Below, piece after piece: positions 7,743 to 17,105 of a stretch of 64,000 nucleotides of DNA. The translations under genes were made by a program, and so were the position numbers. Positions within the stretch are counted from its first letter, which is position 1. The number at the start of each line of letters is the position of its first letter. This DNA comes from Arthrobacter sp. V1I7 (GTDB lineage: Bacteria; Actinomycetota; Actinomycetes; Actinomycetales; Micrococcaceae), in the NCBI RefSeq assembly GCF_030817015.1, contig NZ_JAUSYS010000001.1, positions 806,001-870,000 of the forward strand, in the 5' to 3' direction. The notes under the pieces were generated by a model. That model saw only the letters and a list, made by a program, of their open reading frames with translations, ran no database searches and was not told the origin of the DNA.

Positions 7743-8885
7743 CTAAAGGTTTCCGGTGGCGATGTTGAGCATGCGGCGCAGCGGCTCGGCGGCACCCCAC
7801 AGCAGCTGGTCGCCGACCGTAAACGCACTGATGTACTGCGGACCCATCTCGAGCTTGCGGATCCTGCCTACCGGGATGTCGAGGGTGCCGGAGGCCGCCA
7901 CGGGGGTCAGTTCGGCCATCGACGCCTCCTTGGTGTTGGGAACCACCTTGGCCCACTCGTTGTCGGCGTCCAGGAGCTTCTCGATCTCGGCGACGGAGAG
8001 GTCCTCGCGGAGCTTGAGCGTGAGCGCCTGGGAGTGGGAGCGCATGGCACCGATCCTGATGCACAGGCCGTCCATGATGATGCGGTCGTCGCCGGAGGTG
8101 CCCAGGATCTTGTTGGTCTCGACCCCGGCCTTCCACTCTTCCTTGGACTGGCCGTTGCCGAGGTCCGCGTCGATCCACGGGATCAGCGAGCCGGCCAGCG
8201 GGACGCCGAACTGGCTGGCGTCGATGGACGTGCGCTGGTGGGCGAGGACCTTGCGGTCGATCTCGAGGATGGCCGACGCGGGATCCTCCAGATCGGTGCT
8301 GACCTCGGCGTTGAGTGTGCCGAACTGGCTCAGCAGTTCACGCATGTGCCGGGCGCCGCCGCCGGATGCCGCCTGGTAGGTCATGGAGGTGCCCCACTCG
8401 ACGAGGCCGTTCTTGAAGAGGCCCCCGAGGCCCATGAGCATGCAGGAGACGGTGCAGTTTCCGCCGATGTAATCCTTGGTGCCGTTGACCAGGCCCTTGT
8501 CGATGACATCCCGGTTGATGGGGTCCAGGACAATGATCGAATCGTCGTTCATGCGCAGCGTCGAGGCGGCGTCAATCCAGAGGCCGTCCCAGCCGCGGCT
8601 GCGCAGCTCCCCGTGGACCTGCTTGGTGTAGTCCCCGCCCTGGGCGGTGACGATGATCGGCAGCTTCGCCAGCGTCTCGACGTCGAACGCGTCCTCGAGC
8701 TTGCCCGCATCGCCGCCGGCAGAACCCGCGAACGTGGGCGCGGCACCACCGGCGTTCGAGGTGGAGAAAAATACCGGGTTGATGTTGGCGAAGTCGCCCT
8801 CGTCCTGCATGCGCTGCATCAGGACGGAACCGACCATGCCCCGCCAACCGATCAGGCCGACGGACGGAGTAGCTGCTGTAGTCAT
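7743..8885 (-). CDS. asd: Aspartate-semialdehyde dehydrogenase, Escherichia coli type
   Basis: Reduces beta-aspartyl phosphate with NADPH to aspartate semialdehyde, the branch point to lysine/diaminopimelate, threonine and methionine. 380 residues. The NADP loop [12 protein letters not shown] (12-23), the catalytic cysteine C144 in [22 protein letters not shown] with the active-site neighbourhood, and the C-terminal [19 protein letters not shown] all follow the proteobacterial E. coli-type enzyme closely. This differs from the shorter form of Mycobacterium. The ATG at 8885 is preceded by TAAACT at leaderless spacing. Confidence 0.96.
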   Translation of the reverse strand: MTTAATPSVGLIGWRGMVGSVLMQRMQDEGDFANINPVFFSTSNAGGAAPTFAGSAGGDAGKLEDAFDVETLAKLPIIVTAQGGDYTKQVHGELRSRGWDGLWIDAASTLRMNDDSIIVLDPINRDVIDKGLVNGTKDYIGGNCTVSCMLMGLGGLFKNGLVEWGTSMTYQAASGGGARHMRELLSQFGTLNAEVSTDLEDPASAILEIDRKVLAHQRTSIDASQFGVPLAGSLIPWIDADLGNGQSKEEWKAGVETNKILGTSGDDRIIMDGLCIRIGAMRSHSQALTLKLREDLSVAEIEKLLDADNEWAKVVPNTKEASMAELTPVAASGTLDIPVGRIRKLEMGPQYISAFTVGDQLLWGAAEPLRRMLNIATGNL

Positions 8886-8891
8886 TCGTCC

Positions 8892-8897
8892 AGTTTA
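8892..8897 (-). promoter_or_regulatory. -10 box TAAACT for leaderless asd (minus strand)
   Basis: Minus-strand TAAACT, six bases (GGACGA), then ATG at 8885. Confidence 0.65.
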
Positions 8898-8933
8898 GAC
8901 TTCGACGGCGGGTGCGCGCAGTCGGTTACGTCA

Positions 8934-8952
8934 CGCCGGGCCGTTCCCGGCG
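8934..8952. terminator. Short GC hairpin between the folA operon and asd
   Basis: CGCCGGG (8934-8940) and CCCGGCG (8946-8952) form a 7-bp stem with a 5-nt loop just beyond the stop codon of the minus-strand small gene. There is no T run, so termination is uncertain. Confidence 0.4.
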
Positions 8953-8961
8953 ACGGAACCG

Positions 8962-9180
8962 CTATTCGCGGTCATGCTCCGTGAGCAGGGCGTGCTTGCG
9001 CTTCCGGAGGGCATAGACCGCCCCGAAGGCGAAGAACTGGGTGACAACGACGAGCACGACCGCGCCGACGATCTTGTTGCCGCCCAGGATCATGGTCAGC
9101 CCCACGATGGCGGAGAGCAGGGCCAGCAGCGGCAGGAGCATGTAGCCGAGGACAAAGAGGGTTTCGGGTTTCTTCAGCAT
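8962..9180 (-). CDS. Small two-helix membrane protein in the thyA-folA operon
   Basis: 72 residues from MLKKPETLF, not recognised. Two hydrophobic helices (about 6-30 and 33-56) are followed by a strongly basic tail (LRKRKHALL). An upstream in-frame GTG would add 8 residues, but the ATG at 9180 lies 2 nt after the folA stop codon, which favours a translationally coupled start. It is the last gene of thyA-folA. Confidence 0.7.
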   Translation of the reverse strand: MLKKPETLFVLGYMLLPLLALLSAIVGLTMILGGNKIVGAVVLVVVTQFFAFGAVYALRKRKHALLTEHDRE

Positions 9181-9182
9181 TC

Positions 9183-9773
9183 CTAGGCCTCCGTCCGGCG
9201 CCACAGGGTGATCCGGTAGCGGGTGCCGTTCTCCGCGGTCAGCCAGCCGTCGGCGGGCAGGGACGCGCCGGCGGTCCAGTCGTAGCCGAGTTCGGGGGCG
9301 AACGTGTCGCCCTCCGCGCTGGTGTCGATGGTGGTGATGACGGCGACGTCGGCAAGGTCCATCGACTGCGCGAAGGTCTCCCCGCCGCCGATGATCCAGA
9401 CCATCTCGTGGCCGGGGGCAAACTGGGACTCCAGCAGGGCGTCGTCGAGGGACCTGACGGCGAGGGCGCCGTCAGCCTGGGGCGTGCCGCCCCAGCCGTC
9501 CTGCCGGGTGATGACGAGGTTGGTCCGGCCGGGCAGCGGGCGGAACTTGTCGGGGAAGGATTCCCAGGTCTTGCGGCCCATGATCACAGGGTGGCCATTG
9601 GTGAGCCGGCTGAAGTGCCTGAGATCCTCCGGCAGGTGCCATGGCATGCCGCCGTCCTTGCCGATGGCTCCGGCACTTGTCTGGGCCCACACGACGCCGA
9701 GTCCGCTGAGGGAGGCGGCGAGTTCCTCGGTGAAGTCGGCGGGCTGCGCGTCGTGGCTGGCTTCGTTGCTCAT
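9183..9773 (-). CDS. folA: Dihydrofolate reductase
   Basis: Reduces dihydrofolate to tetrahydrofolate with NADPH. 196 residues, with an N-terminal extension of about 20 residues compared with the usual 160-residue enzyme. [20 protein letters not shown] holds the Met20-type loop and the catalytic Asp/Glu in [21 protein letters not shown] is the NADPH and folate motif, and [10 protein letters not shown] binds NADP. It overlaps thyA by 4 nt (ATGA), which couples dTMP synthesis to regeneration of its folate product. Confidence 0.95.
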   Translation of the reverse strand: MSNEASHDAQPADFTEELAASLSGLGVVWAQTSAGAIGKDGGMPWHLPEDLRHFSRLTNGHPVIMGRKTWESFPDKFRPLPGRTNLVITRQDGWGGTPQADGALAVRSLDDALLESQFAPGHEMVWIIGGGETFAQSMDLADVAVITTIDTSAEGDTFAPELGYDWTAGASLPADGWLTAENGTRYRITLWRRTEA

Positions 9774-10573
9774 ACGGCTATCGGGGCCTTAATCGTCGGG
9801 TGGTGCTGGTATCCGACCACTTCGAAGTCATCGAGGGTGTAATCGAAAATGGAGTCCGGCTTGCGGGTGATCTTAAGCTGCGGGTAGTCGTAGGGCTCCC
9901 GGGCCAGCTGCTTGAGGACCTGGTCCATGTGGTTGTCGTAGATGTGGACATCGCCGCCGGTCCAGACGAACTCGCCGGGTTCCAGACCGACCTGCTGGGC
10001 GATCATGCAGGTCAGCAGGGCGTAGGAGGCGATGTTGAACGGCACGCCCAGGAAGGTGTCCGCCGAGCGCTGGTAGAGCTGGCAGGAGAGTTTTCCGTCG
10101 GCCACATAGAACTGGAAGAAGGCATGGCACGGCGGCAGGGCCATGTCCGCGAGCTCGGCCACGTTCCAGGCCGAGACGATGTGGCGCCGTGAGTCCGGGT
10201 TGGACTTCAGGTTCTCTATGAGTTCGGCGATCTGGTCGATGTGCCCGCCGTCGGGGGTGGGCCAGGAGCGCCACTGGACGCCGTAGACGGGGCCGAGTTC
10301 GCCGTCGGCGTCGGCCCATTCGTTCCAGATCGTGACGCCCTGGTCCTGCATCCATTTCACGTTCGTGTCCCCGCGCAGGAACCAGAGCAGCTCCACGGCC
10401 ACGGACTTGAAATGCACGCGTTTGGTGGTGATCAGCGGGAAGCCCTTGCTCAGGTCGAAGCGCAGCTGGCGGCCGAACACGCTGAGCGTGCCGGTCCCGG
10501 TGCGGTCCGATTTGTGGGTGCCGTGTTCCAGGACATCGCGCAGCAGGTCTTCATAAGGCGTTGGAATGCTCAC
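9770..10573 (-). CDS. thyA: Thymidylate synthase
   Basis: Methylates dUMP to dTMP using methylenetetrahydrofolate. 267 residues, close to the E. coli ThyA length. The catalytic cysteine is C149 in [13 protein letters not shown], followed by [19 protein letters not shown] (phosphate binding and dUMP Asn). Arg-rich SDRTGTGT near residue 22 binds phosphate. The GTG start at 10573 is defined by TAGACT 6 nt upstream. It heads the operon thyA-folA-small membrane protein. Confidence 0.96.
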   Translation of the reverse strand: MSIPTPYEDLLRDVLEHGTHKSDRTGTGTLSVFGRQLRFDLSKGFPLITTKRVHFKSVAVELLWFLRGDTNVKWMQDQGVTIWNEWADADGELGPVYGVQWRSWPTPDGGHIDQIAELIENLKSNPDSRRHIVSAWNVAELADMALPPCHAFFQFYVADGKLSCQLYQRSADTFLGVPFNIASYALLTCMIAQQVGLEPGEFVWTGGDVHIYDNHMDQVLKQLAREPYDYPQLKITRKPDSIFDYTLDDFEVVGYQHHPTIKAPIAV

Positions 10574-10579
10574 CGTCCC

Positions 10580-10585
10580 AGTCTA
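10580..10585 (-). promoter_or_regulatory. -10 box TAGACT for leaderless thyA (minus strand)
   Basis: Minus-strand TAGACT, six bases (GGGACG), then GTG at 10573. Confidence 0.65.
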
Positions 10586-10612
10586 CTGACTGGGCCGGGA
10601 GGGCCGGGCACC

Positions 10613-11590
10613 TCAGTCGTCGAAGGGCCGGAACCGTTCCACGGCCACCACCTTGTTCTTGCTGCCGTGCGCCACATGGCACACGATGATCTCGCCCGGG
10701 GCCAGGAAGGGATCCGCGGAGGGCAGCTTGGCCTTCAGGCGCGAGCTCATGTGCTTTTCGAGCTGCTTGAAGACGGTCGGCAGCGCCGGGCGGTGCGTGC
10801 ACAGGGCCACTGCCCGCTGCTTGTCGAACAGGGCGGCGACGACGGCGGCCGTCTTGCGCGGGTTGCGGCCGTGCCGGTGCTCGGTGAGCGCCTCATTGAG
10901 TTTCACCTTGGCCTCCGAGGCCTTGGCGTACGGTGCGATGGTGGCCACGCACCGCAGCCAGGGGCTCGAGACGATCCGTGCGGGTTTCCACGCCCGCAGG
11001 AGCCGCCCCACCGCCTGGGCCTGCCGCATGCCCGTCGCAGCCAGCGGGCGGTCCCCCTCGGCCTTGGTCCAGGAGGAGCGGGGCTTGGCCTTCGCATGGC
11101 GCACGATCAGCAACGGCCATGTGTCCAGCTCGCCGCGGTCATGGGCCGCCGCCAGATGCTCGAGCGGGCCGACATCGCTGGGATTGCTCAGCAGGCCGGC
11201 GGCCTTCTCCGGCGAACACCACATCACGCTGTCCACTTCCTTGCCGTCGGGCACGAGCCTGGCGCCGTCGACGTCGACGGCCCAGTAGTGGACCACCTTC
11301 AAACCGGCGGGCACGTGGTAGTGGATGGGAGGAAGCGGGATGCCCAGCGGGGCGTTGAGCCCGATCTCCTCCTCCACCTCGCGGGCGGCGCACTCCGGCA
11401 CCGTCTCACCGGGATCGATCTTGCCTTTGGGCCAGGACCAGTCGTCATACCGCGGACGGTGGATCAGCAGGACTTCCAGCTCGTCCTTGTTCGCCGAATT
11501 GAGCCGCCAGGGGATGGCGCCGGCCGCGGTGACCGCAATCGCTTCGCCCGGGTGGTCCGTCTGGTCTGCAACCAGTGCATCGCTACTCAA
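10613..11590 (-). CDS. mutT1: MutT1-like Nudix hydrolase fused to a histidine phosphatase domain
   Basis: Two-domain sanitation enzyme like mycobacterial MutT1: a Nudix domain cleaving 8-oxo-(d)GTP or dinucleotide polyphosphates, followed by a SixA-like histidine phosphatase. The Nudix box reads GKIDPGETVPECAAREVEEE (20 residues from about 61). The phosphatase starts at LLIVRHAKAKPRSS. I chose the TTG at 11590 because AGGGG lies about 9 nt upstream and the ppk1 stop codon is 11 nt before it; TTG at 11596 is an alternative. The ppk1-mutT1 order is the same as Rv2984-Rv2985 in M. tuberculosis. Confidence 0.9.
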   Translation of the reverse strand: MSSDALVADQTDHPGEAIAVTAAGAIPWRLNSANKDELEVLLIHRPRYDDWSWPKGKIDPGETVPECAAREVEEEIGLNAPLGIPLPPIHYHVPAGLKVVHYWAVDVDGARLVPDGKEVDSVMWCSPEKAAGLLSNPSDVGPLEHLAAAHDRGELDTWPLLIVRHAKAKPRSSWTKAEGDRPLAATGMRQAQAVGRLLRAWKPARIVSSPWLRCVATIAPYAKASEAKVKLNEALTEHRHGRNPRKTAAVVAALFDKQRAVALCTHRPALPTVFKQLEKHMSSRLKAKLPSADPFLAPGEIIVCHVAHGSKNKVVAVERFRPFDD

Positions 11591-11601
11591 CGCCAAAGCC
11601 C

Positions 11602-13866
11602 CTACCGAAGGCCAGCCGAGCGCTGCCGCGACCGGGACGCAAGCAGCCAGGACTGCACGTCCTCCAGGCTGTGCCCGTCCTCGGTGACATGGTGGCGCTT
11701 CCACTCGCCCGAACTGTCCAGGTGCCAGCTGGCAGTCTCCGGATCCATGTAGCGGCGGAGCATGCCCAGGACATAGGAAGTGTCGTCTCCGCTGGTGAGC
11801 TGGACGAGGGCCTCCACCCGGCGGTCCAGGTTGCGGTGCATCATGTCGGCCGAACCGATGTAGACCACGGGATCGCCGGCGTTGGCGAAGGCGAAGACGC
11901 GGGAGTGCTCGAGGAAGCGGCCCAGGATGGAACGGACCGTGATGTTCTCGCTGAGGCCGGGGACCCCCGGTCGCAGCGAGCAGATGCCGCGGACAATGAC
12001 GTCCACCGGGACGCCGGCCTGGGAGGCCCGGTACAGGGAATCGATGACGGCCTCATCCACCATCGAGTTGACCTTGATCTGGACACGCGCCGGCAGGCCT
12101 GCCCTGGCGTTGCGGATTTCGGCTTCGATCCGGTCGATGAGCCCGGACCGGACCGAACGCGGTGCCACCAGGAGCCGCTTGAACGTGGACTTGGGCGCGT
12201 AGCCGGAGAGCTGGTTGAAGAGCTTGGAGAGGTCTTCGCCGACCTGCTCGTTGGCCGTCAGCAGGCCCAGGTCCTCGTAATAGCGGGCTGTGCGCGGGTG
12301 GTAGTTGCCGGTGCCGATGTGGCAGTAGCGGCGGAGGCCGTCCACTTCCTGGCGCACCACCAGGGACAGCTTGCAGTGCGTCTTGAGGCCCACGATGCCG
12401 TAGACCACGTGGACGCCGGCCTGTTCCAGTTTCCTGGCCCAGGAGATGTTGGCCTGTTCATCGAACCGGGCCTTGATTTCCACGAGGGCAAGGACCTGCT
12501 TGCCGGCTTCGGCGGCGTCGATCAGCGCATCGACGATGGGGGAGTCGCCGGAGGTGCGGTAGAGCGTCTGTTTGATTGCCTGGACTTTCGGGTCCGAGGC
12601 GGCCTGCTCCAGGAACGCCTGGACCGACGTCGAGAAGGAATCGTAAGGGTGGTGCAGGAGGATGTCCCGCCGGCGCATGGCCGCGAAGACGTTGGCGGCC
12701 TTGGAGGTCTCCGATTCGTTGAGGTACCGGGAGGTGTGCGGGACGTGCTTCGGGTAGCGCAGGTCCGCGCGGTCGATTCCGGCGATGACGGAGAGGCCGC
12801 GGAGATCCAGCGGGGCCGGAACGGAATAGACCTCGGATTCCTCTACGCCGAGTTCACGGATCAGCAGGGCCCGGATGTTCGGGTTAATGTCATTGGCGAC
12901 CTCGAGCCGGACGGGCGGGCCGAAACGGCGCCGCAGGAGTTCCTTCTCCAGCGCCTGCAGGAGGTTCTCGGCGTCGTCCTCCTCCACTTCGACGTCCTCG
13001 TTGCGGGTGACCCGGAAGATGTGGTGCTCCAGCACCTCCATGCCGGCGAAGAGCTGGTCCAGGTGGACGGCGATGACTTCCTCGAGGGCAATGAAACGCG
13101 CCACCCGCCCGGGAACGGAACCGGCGCGGGGACCATCGATCGAGATCAGCCGGGGCAGCTGGTCCGGGACCTTGACGCGGGCGAAGAGTTCCTTGTCGCT
13201 GACCGGGTTGCGGACCACCACGGCCAGGTTGAGCGAAAGCCCGGAGATGTAGGGGAACGGGTGGGCCGGGTCCACGGCCAGCGGCGTCAGGATCGGGAAG
13301 ACCTTTTCGGCGAACATGGCGCTCAGCTGGTCCTGGGCCTGGGAGTCCAGCTCGTCCCAGTGCATGAGGTGGATGTGTTCGTAAGCGAGGGCGGGGCGGA
13401 TCTGTTCCGCGTAGACCTGGGCGTGGCGCTGCTGCAGCCGGTGCGCGGCTTCACCGATCTGCTCCAACACCTGCATGGGGCTCAGTCCCGCGGGGGAGGG
13501 TACGGCGAGCCCGGTGGCGATCCGGCGTTTGAGTCCGGCGACGCGCACCATGAAGAACTCGTCCAGGTTCGAAGCAAAGATGGACAGGAAGCCGACCCGC
13601 TCCAGCAGGTACAGGTTGGGGTCTTCGGCCAGTTCCAGGACGCGGGCGTTAAAGGCCAGCCAGCTCAGTTCGCGGTCCAGGAAGCGGTCAGGGCTGATGT
13701 CCCCTTCCGGTTCCAGGTTGGGAGCGAATTCGGGAATGTCGATCCGGTCCTGCGTGGCGCGCGAGGCCGGCACCTCGGAGGAACCGAAGCGGGCACGCAC
13801 GGGACGCACACTTTTTTCCGACTTAGCGGTTTCAGACGTGGCGGTCCGGGCAGATTCCCGTTGCAT
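11602..13866 (-). CDS. ppk1: Polyphosphate kinase
   Basis: Reversibly polymerises the gamma phosphate of ATP into inorganic polyphosphate. 754 residues, with N, H, C1 and C2 domains as in PPK1. [20 protein letters not shown] (about 60-79) is the N-domain signature. H497 in [11 protein letters not shown] is the expected phosphohistidine, and [20 protein letters not shown] follows in C1. The start is set by AGGAGA about 4 nt before ATG. The N-terminal 45 residues are polar and variable. It lies directly upstream of the MutT1 gene. Confidence 0.96.
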   Translation of the reverse strand: MQRESARTATSETAKSEKSVRPVRARFGSSEVPASRATQDRIDIPEFAPNLEPEGDISPDRFLDRELSWLAFNARVLELAEDPNLYLLERVGFLSIFASNLDEFFMVRVAGLKRRIATGLAVPSPAGLSPMQVLEQIGEAAHRLQQRHAQVYAEQIRPALAYEHIHLMHWDELDSQAQDQLSAMFAEKVFPILTPLAVDPAHPFPYISGLSLNLAVVVRNPVSDKELFARVKVPDQLPRLISIDGPRAGSVPGRVARFIALEEVIAVHLDQLFAGMEVLEHHIFRVTRNEDVEVEEDDAENLLQALEKELLRRRFGPPVRLEVANDINPNIRALLIRELGVEESEVYSVPAPLDLRGLSVIAGIDRADLRYPKHVPHTSRYLNESETSKAANVFAAMRRRDILLHHPYDSFSTSVQAFLEQAASDPKVQAIKQTLYRTSGDSPIVDALIDAAEAGKQVLALVEIKARFDEQANISWARKLEQAGVHVVYGIVGLKTHCKLSLVVRQEVDGLRRYCHIGTGNYHPRTARYYEDLGLLTANEQVGEDLSKLFNQLSGYAPKSTFKRLLVAPRSVRSGLIDRIEAEIRNARAGLPARVQIKVNSMVDEAVIDSLYRASQAGVPVDVIVRGICSLRPGVPGLSENITVRSILGRFLEHSRVFAFANAGDPVVYIGSADMMHRNLDRRVEALVQLTSGDDTSYVLGMLRRYMDPETASWHLDSSGEWKRHHVTEDGHSLEDVQSWLLASRSRQRSAGLR

Positions 13867-13928
13867 GGTCTCTCCTATTGCTGGCGCGATTTAGCTTCAA
13901 CCTTACAAGCAATAGCATTCCGGCGAGC

Positions 13929-15017
13929 TCAGATTTCGGAGCCGGCCGGCCGCATGTCCGCCGACTTGATTAACGGCTGCGGCTCCGGCCGGACAACCGT
14001 TTCGTCCACCGGCGCATACATGACGTCCATGTCCCAGCGGGTGAAGCCCAGTTGCCGGTAGAGCGCGACGGCCGGGATGTTGTCCGCGTCCACATAGAGC
14101 ATGACGGCGTGCAGTCCCTGCCGCTGCAGGTGCTTGATGCCGGCGATCGTGAGTGCCTTGCCCAGCCCGGTGCCCTGCGCCTCCGGGGTGACGCCCACGG
14201 CGTAGACCTCGCCGATCGCGGGGTGCCCGCCGTGGCGGGGATGCACCTTGGTCCAGTGGAAGCCGAGCAGCCTGCCCCCGGGGTCCACGGCAAGGAGAAA
14301 ACCGGCCGGGTCGAACCATGGCTCGCCCATCCGGGCGTCGAGGTCCGCGCGCGTCATGTTCCCCTGCTCCGGGTGGTGCGCGAACGCCGCCCGGTTCGCG
14401 GCCAGCCAGGCCTCCTCGTCCTGGCCCGGCACGAAGGCCCGGAGCGTGGCGCCGCCCGGAAGTGCGGCGTCGGGCAGGGCGGCGTCCGGCAGCTGCGCGG
14501 CCGATGTCGCGAGCCGCATTTTCCACAGCTCCCGCACCGGGCGGTAGCCGTAGCGTGCCGCCAGCTCTGCGGCCGCTTCATGGTTGCCGTGGGACCAGGC
14601 CTTGAGTCCGGCAAAGCCCCGGGTAGCCCGGAGCTCCCCCACGAGCCGGTCCGCCACACCCTGGTTGCGGTAGCTCGGGTGGACGGCGACTTCCAGCACC
14701 CCGTTGCCGTCCGGCTCCTCGACGACGACGGCGAAGCCTGCAAGGTCCTGGCCGGTTGCCGGATCGGTTTTTTCTTCAGGGCTGTAGAGGGCGAGCGTCA
14801 GCACCGTGTTCGTACCGGCGGTCGCGCCCGCGGTCGCGACCGTGTCGGCGGCCGTGCCGGCGGCACTGAGCGTCACGAGGGTCTGTTCGGACAGCGGCGG
14901 ATTGCCGTCGGATTCCTCCGCCGCGGCCACGAGGGCTTTGACGTCCTTCAGCAGCTGCTCCTCCGCAGCCCCTTTGGCGACGAGTACGGGCCAGTTTTCC
15001 GGATGCACAGGGCTCAT
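13929..15017 (-). CDS. mshD: Mycothiol synthase
   Basis: Acetyl-CoA-dependent N-acetylation of Cys-GlcN-Ins, the last step of mycothiol synthesis. Two tandem GNAT domains are present: the first with VAVHPSYRNQGVADRLVGEL (about 116-135), the second with VYAVGVTPEAQGTGLGKAL as the acetyl-CoA loop. At 362 residues it is longer than the roughly 315 of M. tuberculosis. The excess lies in Ala/Thr-rich insertions (about 56-72) and a duplicated LPDAALPDAAL near the middle. The ATG at 15017 has a leaderless promoter. The neighbour glnR matches the mycobacterial gene order. Confidence 0.93.
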   Translation of the reverse strand: MSPVHPENWPVLVAKGAAEEQLLKDVKALVAAAEESDGNPPLSEQTLVTLSAAGTAADTVATAGATAGTNTVLTLALYSPEEKTDPATGQDLAGFAVVVEEPDGNGVLEVAVHPSYRNQGVADRLVGELRATRGFAGLKAWSHGNHEAAAELAARYGYRPVRELWKMRLATSAAQLPDAALPDAALPGGATLRAFVPGQDEEAWLAANRAAFAHHPEQGNMTRADLDARMGEPWFDPAGFLLAVDPGGRLLGFHWTKVHPRHGGHPAIGEVYAVGVTPEAQGTGLGKALTIAGIKHLQRQGLHAVMLYVDADNIPAVALYRQLGFTRWDMDVMYAPVDETVVRPEPQPLIKSADMRPAGSEI

Positions 15018-15023
15018 GGAGCA

Positions 15024-15029
15024 AGGCTA
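15024..15029 (-). promoter_or_regulatory. -10 box TAGCCT for leaderless mshD (minus strand)
   Basis: Minus-strand TAGCCT, six bases (TGCTCC), then ATG at 15017. Confidence 0.6.
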
Positions 15030-15184
15030 TACGCTGGCGCCCCCGCGGCGCCGATTTGGCGCTGCCCGGACCGTTACGTATAGTCGTTAACTCATCCGGC
15101 GGTTGGCTTCCAATTGAGCAGGATGTGAGGGGGATCCACCACTGGGGTGGCCTCGATACGTTCGACCCGTATGTCCTCCACTCA

Positions 15185-15220
15185 AAAGAAGCCCCGGACT
15201 CCTGAGTCCGGGGCTTCTTT
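15185..15220 (-). terminator. Intrinsic terminator after glnR
   Basis: A perfect 16-bp stem, AAAGAAGCCCCGGACT (15185-15200) with its complement (15205-15220), around loop CCTG. On the minus strand it follows the glnR stop and ends in a T-rich tract, insulating mshD. Confidence 0.85.
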
Positions 15221-15258
15221 GGGCCTGGCGTAAGGTCCCGGGGAGGTCCGGGCGGTGG

Positions 15259-15957
15259 CTAGGCCTCGCTCAGTTCCTCATCGGGGTGGCGGACCAGGGT
15301 CAGGCGGTAGCCGACGTTGCGCACGGTGCTGATGAGGTTCTCGTGGTCGGCGCCGAGCTTGGCCCGCAAACGCCGGACATGGACGTCCACCGTGCGGGTG
15401 CCGCCGTAGTAGTCGTAGCCCCATACTTCGGTCAGCAGCTGCTGCCGTGTGAAGACGCGGCCGGGATGCTGGGCGAGGTACTTGAGCAGTTCAAATTCCT
15501 TGAAGGTCAGGTTCAGTGCCGCGCCGTTAACGCGGGCCGTGTAGCTGGCCTCATCGATGACGACGCCGGCGGCCCGGATCTCCGCCGGGGCATCGTCCTG
15601 GTCCGGCACGGCCCGGGCGACCCCGAGCCGGATGCGGGCTTCCACTTCGGCCGGTCCGGCGGACTCGAGCACGATGTCGTCTACGGCCCAGGCCGAAGAC
15701 ACGGCGGCCATCCCGCCCTCCGTCAGGATCAGCATCAACGGCGCGCTCAGGCCCGTGGCCTTGAGCAGCTGGGTCAGGGAGCGGGCGCCAACGAGGTCCT
15801 TGCGGGCGTCCAGCAGGACAATGTCGCAGGGGTCAGTGTCCAGCAGGGCGGTGGGTTCCGCGGGCAGGATGTGCACGCGGTGGTTCAGCAGTTCCAACGC
15901 AGGCAGGACGTCCACCGACGAGCCGGTGCTGTTCGTCAGGAGCAGGATGTGCGACAT
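15259..15957 (-). CDS. glnR: OmpR-family orphan response regulator, GlnR type
   Basis: 232 residues: an atypical receiver (1-115) plus an OmpR winged helix (about 125-222). [20 protein letters not shown] and [17 protein letters not shown] are the DNA-binding signatures and match actinobacterial GlnR nearly residue for residue. The receiver keeps one Asp ([11 protein letters not shown]) but lacks the normal acidic pocket, as known for GlnR, and no kinase is adjacent. GlnR controls nitrogen assimilation genes. GGAGGAATC precedes ATG. The pairing with mshD matches Rv0818-Rv0819. A nitrogen role is inferred from orthology. Confidence 0.87.
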   Translation of the reverse strand: MSHILLLTNSTGSSVDVLPALELLNHRVHILPAEPTALLDTDPCDIVLLDARKDLVGARSLTQLLKATGLSAPLMLILTEGGMAAVSSAWAVDDIVLESAGPAEVEARIRLGVARAVPDQDDAPAEIRAAGVVIDEASYTARVNGAALNLTFKEFELLKYLAQHPGRVFTRQQLLTEVWGYDYYGGTRTVDVHVRRLRAKLGADHENLISTVRNVGYRLTLVRHPDEELSEA

Positions 15958-16008
15958 GATTCCTCCAAGGGGTGTCCGCGCATCGTTGGGCGTCTGTAGC
16001 TGAGATTG

Positions 16009-16014
16009 AGTATA
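16009..16014 (-). promoter_or_regulatory. -10 box TATACT, likely glnR promoter (minus strand)
   Basis: TATACT on the minus strand, about 50 nt before the glnR start. No good -35 box is seen. The 229 bp between 15958 and 16186 otherwise separate divergent genes. Confidence 0.5.
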
Positions 16015-16186
16015 CCCAAGCGACCCTTCCCAGACATGCTCCCGTCACCCGGGGCGGGTCCTTTTGCGACATAAAACGTTCTCATGAGGCAGGATTGAGC
16101 CGTCAGGGCCTGCAGTCCTGATGAAGGCGATCAGGTCCAATCGGGGTCCGCAGTGAACGAAGGTACAGCTTGATGGCGGGTATGCA

Positions 16187-16921
16187 GTGACGGCGTGGAG
16201 CATAGGAATCATCGGCCTGGCCGGTCTCGCCGCAGTCATCGCGGGCGCCTACTCCTCGCCGGCGGCCCTGCTCGCCGTCGCATGCCTCACGGCCCTCGGC
16301 ATCGGAATCGGCTGGCCGCATTTCCTGGGGATCCCGGCCAGGAGGACACTGGCCGCCCTGATCGGCCTGCCCGGGGTGGGATCCGCCATCGCGGCCACCT
16401 ATCTTCCCGCCCCGGGTTTCCTGGACTGGACCCCGTCCTTCATCGCCGCCGGGGTGATGGCCATCTTCGTCATGCAACTGCTCCGGGGCACCGGCCAGGC
16501 CCAGCGCCTGGAGTCGACGCTCGGCTCCTGCGCGGGTGTGATGCTGGCCTGTCTCGGAGCAGGGTGGATCGCCGGCTCCCGCTTCAACGGGGTCCGGGAG
16601 ATGGTGCTGGTCGCGGGCATCAGCGCCGCAATGGCCCTTCTGGCGGGCCTCATCCGGTGGCCGGACCGGGTGGTCGCGCCGTTGGGTATTATCGGTGCCG
16701 GGCTGGCCGGCCCGCTCGCCGGGCTGGTTTTCTCCGACATCGCCGTATTGCCGGCGGCGCTCGTTGGCGTCGTCGTGGGATCCGTGCTGGTGAGTTTCCG
16801 CCGGCTGGTGGTCCTCCGCGGCGAATCCCTGGACTTCCCGGCGGCCCTGGGCATGGGCCTGGCCCCGGTCTCGGCCGTCGGTTCGTTGGCTTACTTCATA
16901 GACAAACTACTCATCTACTAA
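16187..16921 (+). CDS. Polytopic membrane protein of unknown function
   Basis: 244 residues with seven or eight hydrophobic helices and very few polar loops; no catalytic motif is seen. The GTG at 16187 has GGCGGG about 8 nt upstream. It is transcribed divergently from glnR and precedes the 37-residue microprotein and the FABP gene. A membrane gene of unknown function also lies near glnR in mycobacteria, but I cannot establish orthology by eye. Confidence 0.75.
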   Translation: MTAWSIGIIGLAGLAAVIAGAYSSPAALLAVACLTALGIGIGWPHFLGIPARRTLAALIGLPGVGSAIAATYLPAPGFLDWTPSFIAAGVMAIFVMQLLRGTGQAQRLESTLGSCAGVMLACLGAGWIAGSRFNGVREMVLVAGISAAMALLAGLIRWPDRVVAPLGIIGAGLAGPLAGLVFSDIAVLPAALVGVVVGSVLVSFRRLVVLRGESLDFPAALGMGLAPVSAVGSLAYFIDKLLIY

Positions 16922-16926
16922 CGCGT

Positions 16927-16932
16927 TAGGAT
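16927..16932 (+). promoter_or_regulatory. -10 box TAGGAT for a leaderless microprotein gene
   Basis: TAGGAT, six bases (GGCATC), then ATG at 16939; the box overlaps the region just after the upstream stop codon. Confidence 0.6.
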
Positions 16933-16938
16933 GGCATC

Positions 16939-17052
16939 ATGTCCGTACTTGCATTTGAGATCTTCTTCCTTGTTCTGCTTGGCATCGCCAGCCTTGCCAT
17001 GGCCTGGTTCGCCGGCTTTGTGGTCTACCGCCTCTTCAAGGGCCAGAAGTAA
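16939..17052 (+). CDS. 37-residue single-helix membrane microprotein
   Basis: Small frame coding one hydrophobic helix (about residues 5-29, beginning FEIFFLVLLGIASLAMAWFA) and a short basic end (YRLFKGQK), consistent with an N-out, C-in membrane microprotein. The leaderless promoter TAGGAT placed exactly 6 nt before ATG is independent support that it is expressed. It sits between the polytopic membrane gene and the FABP gene, in the same direction. Function unknown. Confidence 0.62.
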   Translation: MSVLAFEIFFLVLLGIASLAMAWFAGFVVYRLFKGQK

Positions 17053-17105
17053 CCAGCCCGAAGTAGATATCCGTCCAGAACACGTAGTTTCCAGAGGTAG
17101 TTGCT

